A stretch of 64,000 nt of DNA from Shewanella waksmanii ATCC BAA-643 (GCF_000518805.1 NZ_JAEH01000001.1:248001-312000), one strand, 5' to 3'; positions 46,017 through 55,541 are shown, counted from the first letter of the stretch. Numbers and translations: made by a program. The notes: generated by a model not told the origin, from the letters alone.

Positions 46017-46910
46017 TTACTGTAGCCACAAATTTTTGCTACTTGTGAGCGCCTGACTTTCGGAGGATAAATTGGGATTATTCAGTTCAATTACTCGCCG
46101 CTGCTCCAATTTAGCTTTTTGTAAAATCCCCGCTGTGGTTGGATGGCTAAAAAACAACTCATCGAAACTGCCGTCATCAATCGCCTTTGCTAAACCAAAC
46201 TGAATTCGCGAAGCTAACTGATGATTATCAGCATTAACAAAGAAATATATCGGTGCTGAGTATTTGACCAACAATCCAGTTTCTATCATCACATCGCTGC
46301 GCCCGGAAACCTCCTCCCAAGGCTCGTGTAACGCACGAGGAAATGCATCAAATCGGCCCTTAACCAACATATTTAGCAAGTTATCAGACGCGCCTCTTAC
46401 CACTGAAAAGCCATGGGATTGTAAAATATCGGCATCTGGCCAGTCATTACCTTGCCCAAAAACCAACTGTTTCATATCTTCAAGATCATTGATGTGATCA
46501 AACCGCAACTGTTCATCACGACGAATAATTGCGATCCGATAACCCATCAAACCTTTCATTATGGGAAAGTACACGGGCAATAATTGCTGTTCACGCTCAG
46601 GGGAGGTCATGGTCCAAACAATATCAATTAACTTTCTATCGGCGACTAATTTGATTGTGCGACTTTGCGGCATCGACATAAAAACAGGTTTAAGCTCAAA
46701 ATCACCGTATTCTGGACGGCTTTTTTCCAGTGCTAATGTGAGCACATCAATATAATAGCTTTGTTTGCCATCGACTTTATCTGCGGAGATATTGTAGCGA
46801 ATAAGACTTGGAGCTTGAGTACCAAATGCGGAAAGCACGCAGGTAAATGGCAACAACAAAATCAAAATTACGCGCGTTATCATGCCTGCCCTATGTAAAA
46901 TCCATTTCAT
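46017..46910 (-). CDS. Periplasmic solute-binding-like protein (SBP family 3 type)
   Basis: 297-aa protein with an N-terminal signal peptide (about 1-30, ..VLSAFG). Two-lobed binding-protein pattern: YYIDVLTLALEKSR, LKPVFMSMPQSRTI, DIVWTMTSPEREQ, LVFGQGNDWPDAD, VRGASDNLLNMLVKGRFDAFPR, ending YFFVNADNH. It resembles family-3 substrate-binding domains, but no transporter genes are nearby. It may be a stand-alone sensor-type binding protein. The ligand is unknown. Confidence 0.72.
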   Translation of the reverse strand: MKWILHRAGMITRVILILLLPFTCVLSAFGTQAPSLIRYNISADKVDGKQSYYIDVLTLALEKSRPEYGDFELKPVFMSMPQSRTIKLVADRKLIDIVWTMTSPEREQQLLPVYFPIMKGLMGYRIAIIRRDEQLRFDHINDLEDMKQLVFGQGNDWPDADILQSHGFSVVRGASDNLLNMLVKGRFDAFPRALHEPWEEVSGRSDVMIETGLLVKYSAPIYFFVNADNHQLASRIQFGLAKAIDDGSFDELFFSHPTTAGILQKAKLEQRRVIELNNPNLSSESQALTSSKNLWLQ

Positions 46911-47315
46911 GTTTATTCATACTAGCTCAATAATCTAAATAATGTCAGTGAACCGTAGCGCTTAATTTGGGAAGTAAAGAAAGAGCCCCAGTAATCAGTT
47001 TTAGCCTAATTATCTGATTGACAATCTTCCGCCTGCCATTCAGTATGAAACCAATGACTAATATAGTGAAATAATGACCAATATGAACTCCCTTGTGTTA
47101 ACAAGCCCCAATACATTCCAGTGTAACCAACCTCTAGTGCGAAAACTCGCAACTAGTGTTTGTGTGTGGCTGAAAACACCCGCGGATCATATGGACTAAA
47201 CTCCCAGCTATTAGCCATCCCTGACCGCAACGTCAAGCATTGCGGTCGCTTTATCGCATTGCCTACCTGTTGTCGTCACCTTGCTAACAATATGGAACAT
47301 TGAGGTAGACATGTA
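46911..47315. other. Intergenic region upstream of the EamA gene
   Basis: 405 bp. An inverted pair CTAGTGCGA..TCGCAACTAG lies near 47133-47153, and GACCGCAA (47223-47230) pairs with TTGCGGTC (47240-47247) about 70 bp before the EamA start. No gene is supported. Confidence 0.45.
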
Positions 47316-48239
47316 ATGAAAACAAAGCCATCACTTCCCAAGCTCGTCCCTATCGCATTTATTGCTGTGGTACTGATCTGGTCAACAACCCCACTGGGGA
47401 TAGTCTGGAGCAGCGAGAGTGTTCATCCCACTATGGCGGTATTATTACGCATGGTGCTGGCACTAGTGATTGGATGCTTAGTGATTGCCTGCAGTTCAAT
47501 ACGTTTACCGCTATCTGCAACAGCCTTTAAATTATATGGCTTTTCAGCCATCGGTATTGTCGGTGGCATGCTGCTCAGCTATATGGCTGCCCGTTATATT
47601 CCCTCTGGTACCATGTCGCTGCTTTTTGGGCTGTCACCGATTATTTCAGGGCTGTTGGCGCAAAGGATTTTAGGCGAAGCCAAGTTTAGCCGAGTGAAAA
47701 TTGTTGCACTCATTTTGGCATTTTCAGGATTGGCCATAGTCTGCTCATCTAAATTGGCTTTGGGCAGTGAAGCAGGTATAGGCTTAGTATTAATCCTGTG
47801 TGCGGTAACCCTGTTTAGCTTAAGTGGTGTGTTAATTAAGACGGTGAGCTTGAGTATTCATCCCATCGCAAGCACCGTGGGTGCCTTGCTGATATCAACT
47901 CCGCTATTCGCCCTTGCTTGGTTGCTATTTGATGGCACTGTGCCTACAGAGACTTGGAGTGCAAAGTCTATTTGGTCAATCGTTTACCTCGGGATATTTG
48001 GCTCATTAATTGGCTTTGTAGGTTATTTCTATATATTGCAGCACCTTAATGCTAGCACTGTATCACTAGTAACCTTGATTACACCTGTATTTGCTATGGC
48101 GCTAGGGGCTGTACTCAACCAGGAACAGGTCAGTCAAACACTGATCATTGGTGCAGGACTAGTCTTATTGGGCTTAGCCTTTTACCTGTTTGGTGATAAA
48201 TGGTGGCAGAGTAAACGGCAAAATAGCTGCATTCAGTGA
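47316..48239 (+). CDS. EamA/DMT-family transporter
   Basis: 307-aa membrane protein with about ten helices arranged as two EamA repeats (about 12-145 and 155-300). Typical pieces: AVVLIWSTTPLGIVW, YIPSGTMSLLFGLSPIISGLLA, YFYILQHLNASTVSLVTLITPVFAM, and GLVLLGLAFYLF. Drug/metabolite exporters of this class commonly export amino acids or metabolites; the substrate is unknown. Flanked by GC-rich hairpins. Confidence 0.9.
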   Translation: MKTKPSLPKLVPIAFIAVVLIWSTTPLGIVWSSESVHPTMAVLLRMVLALVIGCLVIACSSIRLPLSATAFKLYGFSAIGIVGGMLLSYMAARYIPSGTMSLLFGLSPIISGLLAQRILGEAKFSRVKIVALILAFSGLAIVCSSKLALGSEAGIGLVLILCAVTLFSLSGVLIKTVSLSIHPIASTVGALLISTPLFALAWLLFDGTVPTETWSAKSIWSIVYLGIFGSLIGFVGYFYILQHLNASTVSLVTLITPVFAMALGAVLNQEQVSQTLIIGAGLVLLGLAFYLFGDKWWQSKRQNSCIQ

Positions 48240-48242
48240 TGG

Positions 48243-48278
48243 CATTGCGGTGACAAAGAGCGATGGGTCACCGCAATG
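48243..48278. terminator. Terminator between convergent genes
   Basis: CATTGCGGTGAC pairs perfectly (12 bp) with GTCACCGCAATG around a 12-nt loop. It lies between the EamA gene and the convergent small gene at 48296. Confidence 0.8.
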
Positions 48279-48295
48279 TTTAACATAACAATGCA

Positions 48296-48502
48296 TTAGT
48301 TGTACCCCAGTACAAAATCGGTTTCTTGATAGAGTACATGCTGATTGGTGTGCGCAATCCCTAGCTCTTTCTCCGCTTGCTCACCAATAAGTTTAATCAC
48401 ATAGTCCACTCGACAACGGTAAGCATCCGATGTTTCATAGAGATGCTGATTAATCGCAAAATGTAGCTGTTGCTTAGCGAGGTTTAAGTTTGAATAAGCC
48501 AT
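48296..48502 (-). CDS. Small hypothetical protein
   Basis: 68-aa soluble protein beginning MAYSNLNLAKQQLHF, rich in alpha-helix, with one Cys. AGGAG 6 nt before the ATG supports the start. No family recognised. The downstream end abuts the shared terminator with the EamA gene. Confidence 0.65.
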   Translation of the reverse strand: MAYSNLNLAKQQLHFAINQHLYETSDAYRCRVDYVIKLIGEQAEKELGIAHTNQHVLYQETDFVLGYN

Positions 48503-48811
48503 GATGGACTCCTTAGGTAATAAATAGAACGACCAAGTGTTGATGGTCAATATTACCTAGAGCATATCCCATGCCACAATCGATGTCAGAATCACCAAGC
48601 AATGCGTAAGCAGCTGTTTTTATATATTTTAATGCATCAATTTCGACAATATTATTGCTATATTTGTTCAGTATTGTTCTAAAAATAACTCAGCATATTC
48701 CAATCTCAAGCGAACAATTTGCAAAATGCATTGGCAAATTGAAACAAGCTGACAGATATTAACTGTGCGTAGTTTATAAACCGGCTGGCATCCAAACCTA
48801 ACTTCACTTGA

Positions 48812-49738
48812 TTAGTCTTCGGTTAAAATGATGTGCATCCGACGAATATCTTTGTTCCACAACTGAATGATCTTTCGACTCTTATCTTTATTCCAATAGC
48901 AACGTCCAAATACGATGATTGCCGCCCCCGCCAGTTCACTGGCTTCATCGATATTAAAGCGTTGCTTAAACTTAGCTTGGTAAGCATCAATTGGGATGCC
49001 TATGTGTTTGTTCTCCGCCGGATTTAACCAATTGAGTTGTTTATCTGCATGGGATAAGGTGCCCCAATACATCCTTGGTGCACCATTGTCTGTGGGCTCG
49101 GCATCGGCGAAGTTCACAAACAAATTCTTGGCACGCCAACGATACTTTTCATCGGTATAAACCCACAGTTGCGACTGTTGCAGCTCACTACCACGAAGTA
49201 AGCTATGCAATAGTCGTTGCAACCCCTCTTTGGGCTTAGCTAATTCAGATTGCTTTTTAGCCTCATCCGCTTGGGAGTTTGTAACCGGTGTGGTTGGCGT
49301 TGACTCACCATCAGCAAGTATCGACTGGGGTGATTGACTGGTCAACGCAGGCTTTAATGGGCGGGGGGTTTTAGTGCTTGTATGCAGCTGACGTTGCTTC
49401 GATGGGGCAAGGTTAAAATCAATCTGCATGGCGTCGTGCTGTAACACGATGTCATTGACAATTTGTGCATCCGCTTCTTCGAGCTTTCTTGAACTTGAAG
49501 GTTTAAATTCGAGACAATCAGCCGCGTGATAGCGAGAACCAAAACAAGCTGCTTTGCCATCTTTAGATGCTTTACGATAATAAGCTAGCCCCTGACACTC
49601 AGGGCAATAAAGGTGACAGCGTAATCGGGCAATCTCGTCATCATCAAGCTGCTGAAAGGCGAATACTGAATAAACTCGCCCAGGTTCATCAAGCGCAGAA
49701 CCTGCTGAAGAGGCTGGTCGATATACGGCATCTAACAT
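48812..49738 (-). CDS. Hypothetical Cys-rich protein downstream of a potassium channel
   Basis: 308-aa soluble protein, not recognised. N-terminal region contains a metal-site-like set CHLYCPEC, AACF, DC (Cys/His, about 42-77). A low-complexity linker (about 115-165) leads to a C-terminal alpha/beta domain (about 185-308; RYRWRAKNLFVNFADAEP, PRMYWGTLSHADKQL, AAIIVFGRCYW). It follows the channel gene by 21 nt on the same strand, so the two are probably one operon. The Cys set suggests zinc or redox sensing; this is inference. Confidence 0.65.
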   Translation of the reverse strand: MLDAVYRPASSAGSALDEPGRVYSVFAFQQLDDDEIARLRCHLYCPECQGLAYYRKASKDGKAACFGSRYHAADCLEFKPSSSRKLEEADAQIVNDIVLQHDAMQIDFNLAPSKQRQLHTSTKTPRPLKPALTSQSPQSILADGESTPTTPVTNSQADEAKKQSELAKPKEGLQRLLHSLLRGSELQQSQLWVYTDEKYRWRAKNLFVNFADAEPTDNGAPRMYWGTLSHADKQLNWLNPAENKHIGIPIDAYQAKFKQRFNIDEASELAGAAIIVFGRCYWNKDKSRKIIQLWNKDIRRMHIILTED

Positions 49739-49759
49739 AATAACTCTGGCCTATGTCTC

Positions 49760-50446
49760 TTAGTCTTGCTGCTCTGCTTTAGCCTGGCCTGCACTAACCA
49801 AACTCGCAACCACAATCGCCATATAAAATACCCCAGCAATAGCTTCCATATACACTGCAACTTGGGCAAACGGGGTAACCGGGCTAATGTCGCCGTAACC
49901 TAGTGTCGTTAAAGTGACGAAACTGAAATAGGCCATTTGCGAAAAGTTTTCGCCCCATGCTTGAGGCTCGACACCGGTAAAAGATTGAGGGGAGAACTCC
50001 AAAATAAACAGATAAATTAATGACCACATCAAACCGAGCAATAAAAACAGCGCGATTGAACCAATAATTTTATTCCGATCAACATGGCCAACAAATAGAA
50101 TTTGCCGCGCAACTGAAGTAAACGTCCCCCAAAAGAAGGCGAACATGAACGACAGCATCAGTAAATCCATGACCTTGATATCTAACAAATTGCGAACTAG
50201 CGTGGCCGCTAACCAACACACCACCAGTAACACCATAAAGTGATACCAACGCCGATCAAACCGTAAACTCCGTAAACAGACAATAAACGTCACTATAGTG
50301 AAACCTTCTACTACGTATTCTAATACGCCTTGTGGCATCACCTGCACTAATGAAGAACAGACCAATAAGCTCACTAAAGCAAAGGTCATATAAAAGAAGT
50401 TATTACTCTGATTAATCTTTTGTTGCACGTGCACAGCTAAACCCAC
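49760..50446 (-). CDS. Two-pore-type potassium/ion channel
   Basis: 228-aa membrane protein with about six helices; the last two frame the pore loop FVTLTTLGYGDISPVTPFAQ, which holds the selectivity-filter signature TxGYGD. No cytoplasmic RCK (TrkA_N) domain is attached. GTG start. A prokaryotic ion channel of the Ion_trans_2 family, probably potassium-selective, in an operon with the Cys-rich gene downstream, which could act in place of a regulatory domain. Confidence 0.85.
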   Translation of the reverse strand: MGLAVHVQQKINQSNNFFYMTFALVSLLVCSSLVQVMPQGVLEYVVEGFTIVTFIVCLRSLRFDRRWYHFMVLLVVCWLAATLVRNLLDIKVMDLLMLSFMFAFFWGTFTSVARQILFVGHVDRNKIIGSIALFLLLGLMWSLIYLFILEFSPQSFTGVEPQAWGENFSQMAYFSFVTLTTLGYGDISPVTPFAQVAVYMEAIAGVFYMAIVVASLVSAGQAKAEQQD

Positions 50447-50557
50447 CCTGTCGTTTCAATTCCCTGCGCTATTTATTCAATAGCAAAATGCCACTTCAAA
50501 CTATCACCAACATATGAGTAATGACCTTATTGCGCAAGCCAAATTCAAATGACAATA

Positions 50558-51583
50558 TCAATTTCTAATACGGCAAGTGACGCAAACAGCCGCATGATCA
50601 CTGCTATGGCTATCCGTTGCATACTGGGGATTGGTCAGGTGTTGGTCGAACGTATGATAGCGAGTCACCTCAGCCAAACTCTGTGGATTCTGACTATTAA
50701 ATTCTGCAGAGAGTAAGATGTAGTCCAAGACATTGCCGTGATTAAGATGATAGTGGGTAGGTGCGCGCGCTACAGCACTGGGGGCATATTGATTGGCTTG
50801 GCATAATTCATAAGCATCGCTTAGGCTATATAGGGTAAATTCATGCTCGCTTAGCTGATTTTTCAGTCGGCTGTCTTGACTCACAAGTCCTTTAAGTACA
50901 CCTGTTTGTAGTGATTCATTAAAGTCTCCCAGTAATACACAAGGGTTTTGAGTCTGCTCGCGCCTAGATGCAATACTATAGCGAAGTAGTACCGCTTCTG
51001 CGCCGCGTTGTTGAGCCGCCCCCCATTTAGCCACCGCTTCTAAAGCAAAACGCTCTGGATTACCCATATCAGTTTGCACTTGCTCATCTACATCAAAAAT
51101 TCCCCGTTGCGATTTAAAATGCACAACGAAAAAATCAACTGAACCTAATAATGGTGTTGCGACAGTGACACGCAGAGGGATACGGCTAAAAGCAAAGTCA
51201 CTAGGCAATGACAGTAGCTGCAACAGTTGGTGTTCAACCGCGACGGCATTGATCTCAACAATTGGGAATTTAGATGCTAACGCCACCACAGGACAGCTAT
51301 AAATAAAATCATCACTAATGCTTGGCTCATCAACAACAGCAAAATATTGATAACCCGATTGTTGCATCAACGTTTTGAGGGCTTCAATACTAAACACTTC
51401 TTGAAAACCGATAACATCAGGTTGCTGCAAGTCAATATATCGCGATATCCATGTCAGTTTTTTCTGCCATTGTTCTGCTGTATAGATATTTTCAAAATCA
51501 TAATACGCATTGGGTGGCTCAACAAAGTTAAATAAGTTAAGCGTCGCAATGTTAAACTGAGTATGTTCATTCTGAGTCGACAA
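50558..51583 (-). CDS. Endonuclease/exonuclease/phosphatase family protein
   Basis: 341-aa protein without signal peptide. EEP-fold motifs: NIATLNLFNFV, DVIGFQEVFSIEALK (metal Glu), FFVVHFKSQRG, CVLLGDFNES (Asp/Asn), LDYILLS and SSDHAAVCV (catalytic Asp-His at the C-terminus). Relatives include nucleases, phosphodiesterases and lipid phosphatases, so the substrate is open. Confidence 0.85.
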   Translation of the reverse strand: MSTQNEHTQFNIATLNLFNFVEPPNAYYDFENIYTAEQWQKKLTWISRYIDLQQPDVIGFQEVFSIEALKTLMQQSGYQYFAVVDEPSISDDFIYSCPVVALASKFPIVEINAVAVEHQLLQLLSLPSDFAFSRIPLRVTVATPLLGSVDFFVVHFKSQRGIFDVDEQVQTDMGNPERFALEAVAKWGAAQQRGAEAVLLRYSIASRREQTQNPCVLLGDFNESLQTGVLKGLVSQDSRLKNQLSEHEFTLYSLSDAYELCQANQYAPSAVARAPTHYHLNHGNVLDYILLSAEFNSQNPQSLAEVTRYHTFDQHLTNPQYATDSHSSDHAAVCVTCRIRN

Positions 51584-51732
51584 ATTGATGGCCGCAGCTG
51601 AAAGGCATTAGTTAATTATATCTGATTTAAACCACAAACCGCACTATTTTAAATTTCGACAAAATCCTCTACACACTGCAATAAAGGAGTTAGGTAGCAC
51701 GAAAGTAACGGGTCTGACTCTAAATAAAACAA

Positions 51733-51760
51733 CCTGATAGCACCACTTAACGCTACCAGG
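51733..51760 (-). terminator. Terminator of the peptide genes
   Basis: On the minus strand CCTGGTAGC pairs with GCTATCAGG (one G-U) and a T-rich stretch follows (TTGTTTTATTT). It lies 22 nt after the stop codon of the downstream peptide gene. Confidence 0.7.
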
Positions 51761-51781
51761 CTAAATACTAAACCTTAGTGG

Positions 51782-51979
51782 CTAAGGGAACCAACAACGA
51801 TTAGGCTGTGGTATGGTTGCTAAGCAGGCCTCAAAAGAGCTGGCACAGTGTTGTCCACCCGTAAACTCACAGCGCTCGAGCGCACTTAAACACTGGTAGC
51901 AAGTAGCAGCATATGCAGAGGCAGCTACCCCTAAGCCCATTCCAACCAATAAAACTTTAGCTAGTTTTTTTATATTCAT
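51782..51979 (-). CDS. Secreted six-cysteine peptide, paralogue 2
   Basis: 65-aa precursor. Signal peptide of about 24 residues (MNIKKLAKVLLVGMGLGVAASAYA) and a mature peptide of 41 residues starting ATCYQC with Cys at 3, 6, 13, 21, 28 and 38: C-x2-C-x6-C-x7-C-x6-C-x9-C, ending CWFP. RBS AAGGA 7-8 nt before the ATG. Closely related to the next gene at 52089 in leader and cysteine layout. Disulfide-stabilised mini-protein; role unknown (signal, toxin or metal binding). Confidence 0.78.
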   Translation of the reverse strand: MNIKKLAKVLLVGMGLGVAASAYAATCYQCLSALERCEFTGGQHCASSFEACLATIPQPNRCWFP

Positions 51980-52088
51980 CACTCTTTCCTTTTAGTTGAC
52001 TAAGCTGTTAATCAGCGACGGTGATATAAATCAATTATCGCTATACAGCCGATATTTAAAAACCTTTAACTTAGACGAGCTGAGTTGA

Positions 52089-52286
52089 TTAGTACAACCA
52101 GCATGGCCCTTGAACTGTTCGCTTACAAGCACGAAAGTCAGTATGGCAAGCAGATGGATAAGCACCACTTTCTAAACAGTTATTAAATGCATTATTACAC
52201 TGGGTACACGATGCCGCATAGGCTGATGCCGCAGCACCTAGACCTAAACCTAACAACATAACTTTGAACATATTTTTAATTTTCAT
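52089..52286 (-). CDS. Secreted six-cysteine peptide, paralogue 1
   Basis: 65-aa precursor. Leader MKIKNMFKVMLLGLGLGAA.. with cleavage after SAYA, and a 41-residue mature peptide with Cys at 3, 6, 13, 23, 30 and 38: C-x2-C-x6-C-x9-C-x6-C-x7-C, ending CWLY. It shares MxK..KxxKVxLxGxGLGxAASAYA and the CxQC start with its neighbour, and the C-x6-C spacing. The two genes lie in tandem, 109 bp apart, and diverge from a membrane glutaredoxin at 52518. No known family recognised. Confidence 0.8.
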   Translation of the reverse strand: MKIKNMFKVMLLGLGLGAAASAYAASCTQCNNAFNNCLESGAYPSACHTDFRACKRTVQGPCWLY

Positions 52287-52517
52287 TTATATTCTCACTT
52301 ATTATTTTTACTTTATAGAATTTAAATTGCTTGTTACTCAGCGTTACTATAACGCTGCGAACAATTAAATATCATCCAAAAATGATTACAACCCCCCAAA
52401 GGTATATAGTACCCAATCATTCACAGACTCATTAATATAGTAAAAAAGAACTATTGGCTGAATTAACAGGCTGATTTAAAGTGGCTAGATAATAATAGAA
52501 ATATAAATGGAATTATA

Positions 52518-52946
52518 ATGAGTAACATCAATACCGCAGTAAAACAGCGTCGTAGTGTAGCAATACTAAAGAGCATTACTTCATACGCACTATGCCTTGG
52601 TATAGGGCTTGCTTTGGGATATGGCGCCTTGCATGGCTATCAATGGCTGACAACGCCGGCGCCCGTAGTGGTCGGGGATTATTCACAACACTTTGAATAC
52701 TCTGACAAGCCCGTGATTATGTATGGTACCGACTGGTGCCCGGTTTGCGCTAATACCCGAGACTATTTTGCCGCAAATAACGTTGCTTATACCGAATTTA
52801 ATCCTGAAAAAGATCAACAAGCTAGCCAAAGATTTAATGATCTTGCCGCCAATGCTTATCCGGTCATTATCATCGGTGACAAACGAATTATCGGCTTGAA
52901 TATTCCTGAAGTGGAACTGGCATTAAAAGAGCAATCACTACTTTAA
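52518..52946 (+). CDS. Membrane-anchored glutaredoxin-like protein
   Basis: 142-aa protein with one N-terminal helix (about 20-45) and a glutaredoxin/thioredoxin fold in the periplasm or cytoplasm: MYGTDWCPVCANTRDYF (active site CPVC, Cys74 and Cys77), NAYPVIIIGD (cis-Pro) and GLNIPEVE. It diverges from the tandem Cys-rich peptide genes, so its natural partners may include those disulfide peptides; this is an inference from position. Confidence 0.82.
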   Translation: MSNINTAVKQRRSVAILKSITSYALCLGIGLALGYGALHGYQWLTTPAPVVVGDYSQHFEYSDKPVIMYGTDWCPVCANTRDYFAANNVAYTEFNPEKDQQASQRFNDLAANAYPVIIIGDKRIIGLNIPEVELALKEQSLL

Positions 52947-52964
52947 TGAAGCGGTGATTAGCCC

Positions 52965-54473
52965 TTAAGCAACACCTTGTTCAACAGCCGTAATGGCGGG
53001 CTTAGGCACATGATAGTGCACGGCATTGCGGCCATTTTCTTTGGCCTGATATAAGGCAGCATCAGCCAAAACAATTAGGTCTTCAATATGATTTGCGATG
53101 GTCGGCACCATCGCAGCGACCCCTATACTGGCGGTGACAAATTCGCTTGTGGTCGAGCCAGTATGCGAGATTTGCAACGCTTCGATTGCCTCAATGCAAC
53201 GCTGAGCAGGAATCGTGTTATCACGAGTATGAGGTAGTAATAAGACAAACTCTTCGCCGCCATAGCGCGCAATGAAATCACTTTTACGATTAAGACTTTG
53301 TTCTACCACTTGAGCCACACGCTTTAAGCACTTGTCCCCTTCTAAATGGCCATAGGTATCGTTGAACGATTTAAAATGGTCAACATCGAGCATCATCAGC
53401 GTAATGCAACGCTTGGCTTTGATCGCTTCACTCCAAACCGCTTCATAACGCTGTTCAAAATGGCGGCGATTGGCCAGCCCCGTTAAACCGTCTGTTTGAG
53501 ATAATAGTTCCAATTGACGCTTGGCTTTATAAAGATCTAAAGTACGCTGTTGCACCTCTTGTTCCACAATATCCGTTCGGCGTCGCATAGCAACATAATA
53601 GCCAGCGCCAAACAGAACAAACAAGCCGCCACATAGCCCAAGCACCAGTGGCAACGCACTGCGATGACTATCTACATATTCACTGCTAGGGCGCGCGATA
53701 ATAGTCCAACGTCGCCCAGCAAAAGTCGATAGTTGGCGCTGGTATTCAAAAGACTCGGCACCATGGCCACCATGCTCATTGCCTAAGTGCAAAGTCAGTA
53801 ATGTTTCTACTAGCGGGTCAGTATGATCTTTTAAGGTAAAATGAATCCCCTTCGTCGCGGTTCGTTGCACAGCTCGGTTGAACATCGCATCCACTTTCAG
53901 GCTGAGCACTGCAACGCCAAAGGTTTGTGCCCTGCGCTCAATGGCATTATTAGGTTCTCCACGATAGGCACTGATAAACACGTTAATGTCTAACGCACTG
54001 CTTTTGCCTATACCACTTGAGCTGGCAACTACGTTATCGACGTCAATGGCTTGCTCAATGGCACTGCGATAGGTATCGCGACTTAGCAAATCAAAACCAA
54101 GGATCTCATCATAATTTGTCAAAGAAGCCACGTAGGTAACTGGCAACTGAGTCAAACTATCAGTGCTGCCCCGCACTGCCCACTGCAGCGAATCGATATC
54201 TTGATGCCTTTGCAAATAGGGAGTGGCTATTTTGTCAAACTCTGCACGGGTGACGTCATCTGAGCTTTCAAATAATCCTTTTAATGCATACAACACTTCT
54301 ATATTGAGCAACACTTCTCGCTCTAACGCCGCGGTTTTATCATCAACATCTTGCTGAAACTCAGCCGCGATCGCGCGAGTTTCTTTGTCATAAACTCGAT
54401 CGACCATGACCGCGGTCACGGATAATCCGGCCAACATCCAAAAGATTAATAATACCCAACGCCAACGGCTCAC
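52965..54473 (-). CDS. Membrane diguanylate cyclase with CHASE-type sensor
   Basis: 502-aa protein. Helix 1 about 6-24; periplasmic CHASE domain (about 60-265; LQWAVRGST, YVASLTNYDEILGFDLLS); helix 2 about 275-298; coiled coil; GGDEF domain (about 330-485) with RYGGEEF and the inhibitory RxxD site five residues before it (RKSD). Synthesises cyclic di-GMP in response to an extracellular ligand. Convergent with the glutaredoxin gene (18 nt apart). Confidence 0.92.
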   Translation of the reverse strand: MSRWRWVLLIFWMLAGLSVTAVMVDRVYDKETRAIAAEFQQDVDDKTAALEREVLLNIEVLYALKGLFESSDDVTRAEFDKIATPYLQRHQDIDSLQWAVRGSTDSLTQLPVTYVASLTNYDEILGFDLLSRDTYRSAIEQAIDVDNVVASSSGIGKSSALDINVFISAYRGEPNNAIERRAQTFGVAVLSLKVDAMFNRAVQRTATKGIHFTLKDHTDPLVETLLTLHLGNEHGGHGAESFEYQRQLSTFAGRRWTIIARPSSEYVDSHRSALPLVLGLCGGLFVLFGAGYYVAMRRRTDIVEQEVQQRTLDLYKAKRQLELLSQTDGLTGLANRRHFEQRYEAVWSEAIKAKRCITLMMLDVDHFKSFNDTYGHLEGDKCLKRVAQVVEQSLNRKSDFIARYGGEEFVLLLPHTRDNTIPAQRCIEAIEALQISHTGSTTSEFVTASIGVAAMVPTIANHIEDLIVLADAALYQAKENGRNAVHYHVPKPAITAVEQGVA

Positions 54474-54719
54474 GTCATGCTTCCCTAGCTAAATGTTATT
54501 TAAAGTAATTAGCACAAAATATCGACTAACAAGCCAACTTACCACAAATAAATTATGACTCGCCAGTATGTGTCAATTTGTATTACCTATGTTCATCCAA
54601 AAACCTGAGTAAAAGGCGATAATATGTTCGCTGTATACTGGTGACGGGTGATTAATACTTGCGTTCAATTACGACTATGTCATAGTAGAAAATATCGCCA
54701 GTTACCTAGAGTCTCGTTT

Positions 54720-55379
54720 ATGCTTTTAGCCAAACCAGCCTTCACTGAACCAAGGCTAACTGATGCTTCTCAACAGGAAAAGCTTTGCCATATTAAAGGC
54801 GATAACCCGCTAATTTGGCCGCTACTTAGCTTACTACAAGCCAGTAACCAGAGCTGGAAGGTCCATCATTTAGCTGCCGAATTGCAAGCTAAAGGCCTAA
54901 TGCAAGATTTAGATAATAATCCCGAAAAAGCCCTGTTCAAGCGCAACTTCCTACTAATGAACGCGCTGTTCAATCTGCAATCGATACTGCTGCCCAATAG
55001 CTATTTACATGTCAAAGCCATGGAGATCCAAATTTTTAGGATACTCCCGAGTAACCTTGACCAACAACTCAGTACTGATGATGCGCTGCGAGACTACTAT
55101 TTAGATTGGGGCAACTATGATACCTGCCCTAATGTCATTCAAGAGATGTTAGCGTCTTTCTGGAGTCGCTATGAAGACTACATTGGCGCTAACCCCACCG
55201 ACATGCATCATTGCCGCGCCTTAAGCGTGTTTGAGCTCAATGAAGAGGCAACCGATAAAGACATCAGTAAGCAGTGGCGCCGACTCGCCCTTAAGTGGCA
55301 TCCAGACCGAGAAGGCGGCGATGCGATAAAATTTAAGCAAGTTTGTGAAGCATGGCAAACTTTGCGACGGAACTTATAA
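54720..55379 (+). CDS. DNAJ-related J-domain protein
   Basis: About 219 aa. N-terminal and central helical region typical of DNAJ-related proteins (NPLIWPLLSLLQ, KRNFLLMNALFNLQ), and a C-terminal J domain (about 165-219) with HPDR in LKWHPDREGGD. Acts with DnaK-type chaperones. The start is uncertain: ATG at 54720 or GTG at 54648. Not in an operon. Confidence 0.82.
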   Translation: MLLAKPAFTEPRLTDASQQEKLCHIKGDNPLIWPLLSLLQASNQSWKVHHLAAELQAKGLMQDLDNNPEKALFKRNFLLMNALFNLQSILLPNSYLHVKAMEIQIFRILPSNLDQQLSTDDALRDYYLDWGNYDTCPNVIQEMLASFWSRYEDYIGANPTDMHHCRALSVFELNEEATDKDISKQWRRLALKWHPDREGGDAIKFKQVCEAWQTLRRNL

Positions 55380-55541
55380 GAACCGTGCAAAAACTTGTTA
55401 CAGGTCACATGCTAAACACTGCCATTTCAAGCTACTTCAGTCATACTTAAGCTTTCGCTATTATGCTAAATAGCATAGAGGTTTGCGTTAATGATAAGTT
55501 ACATAAACTTAGACAGACCTTTCACATTTGAGGACAGCAGC

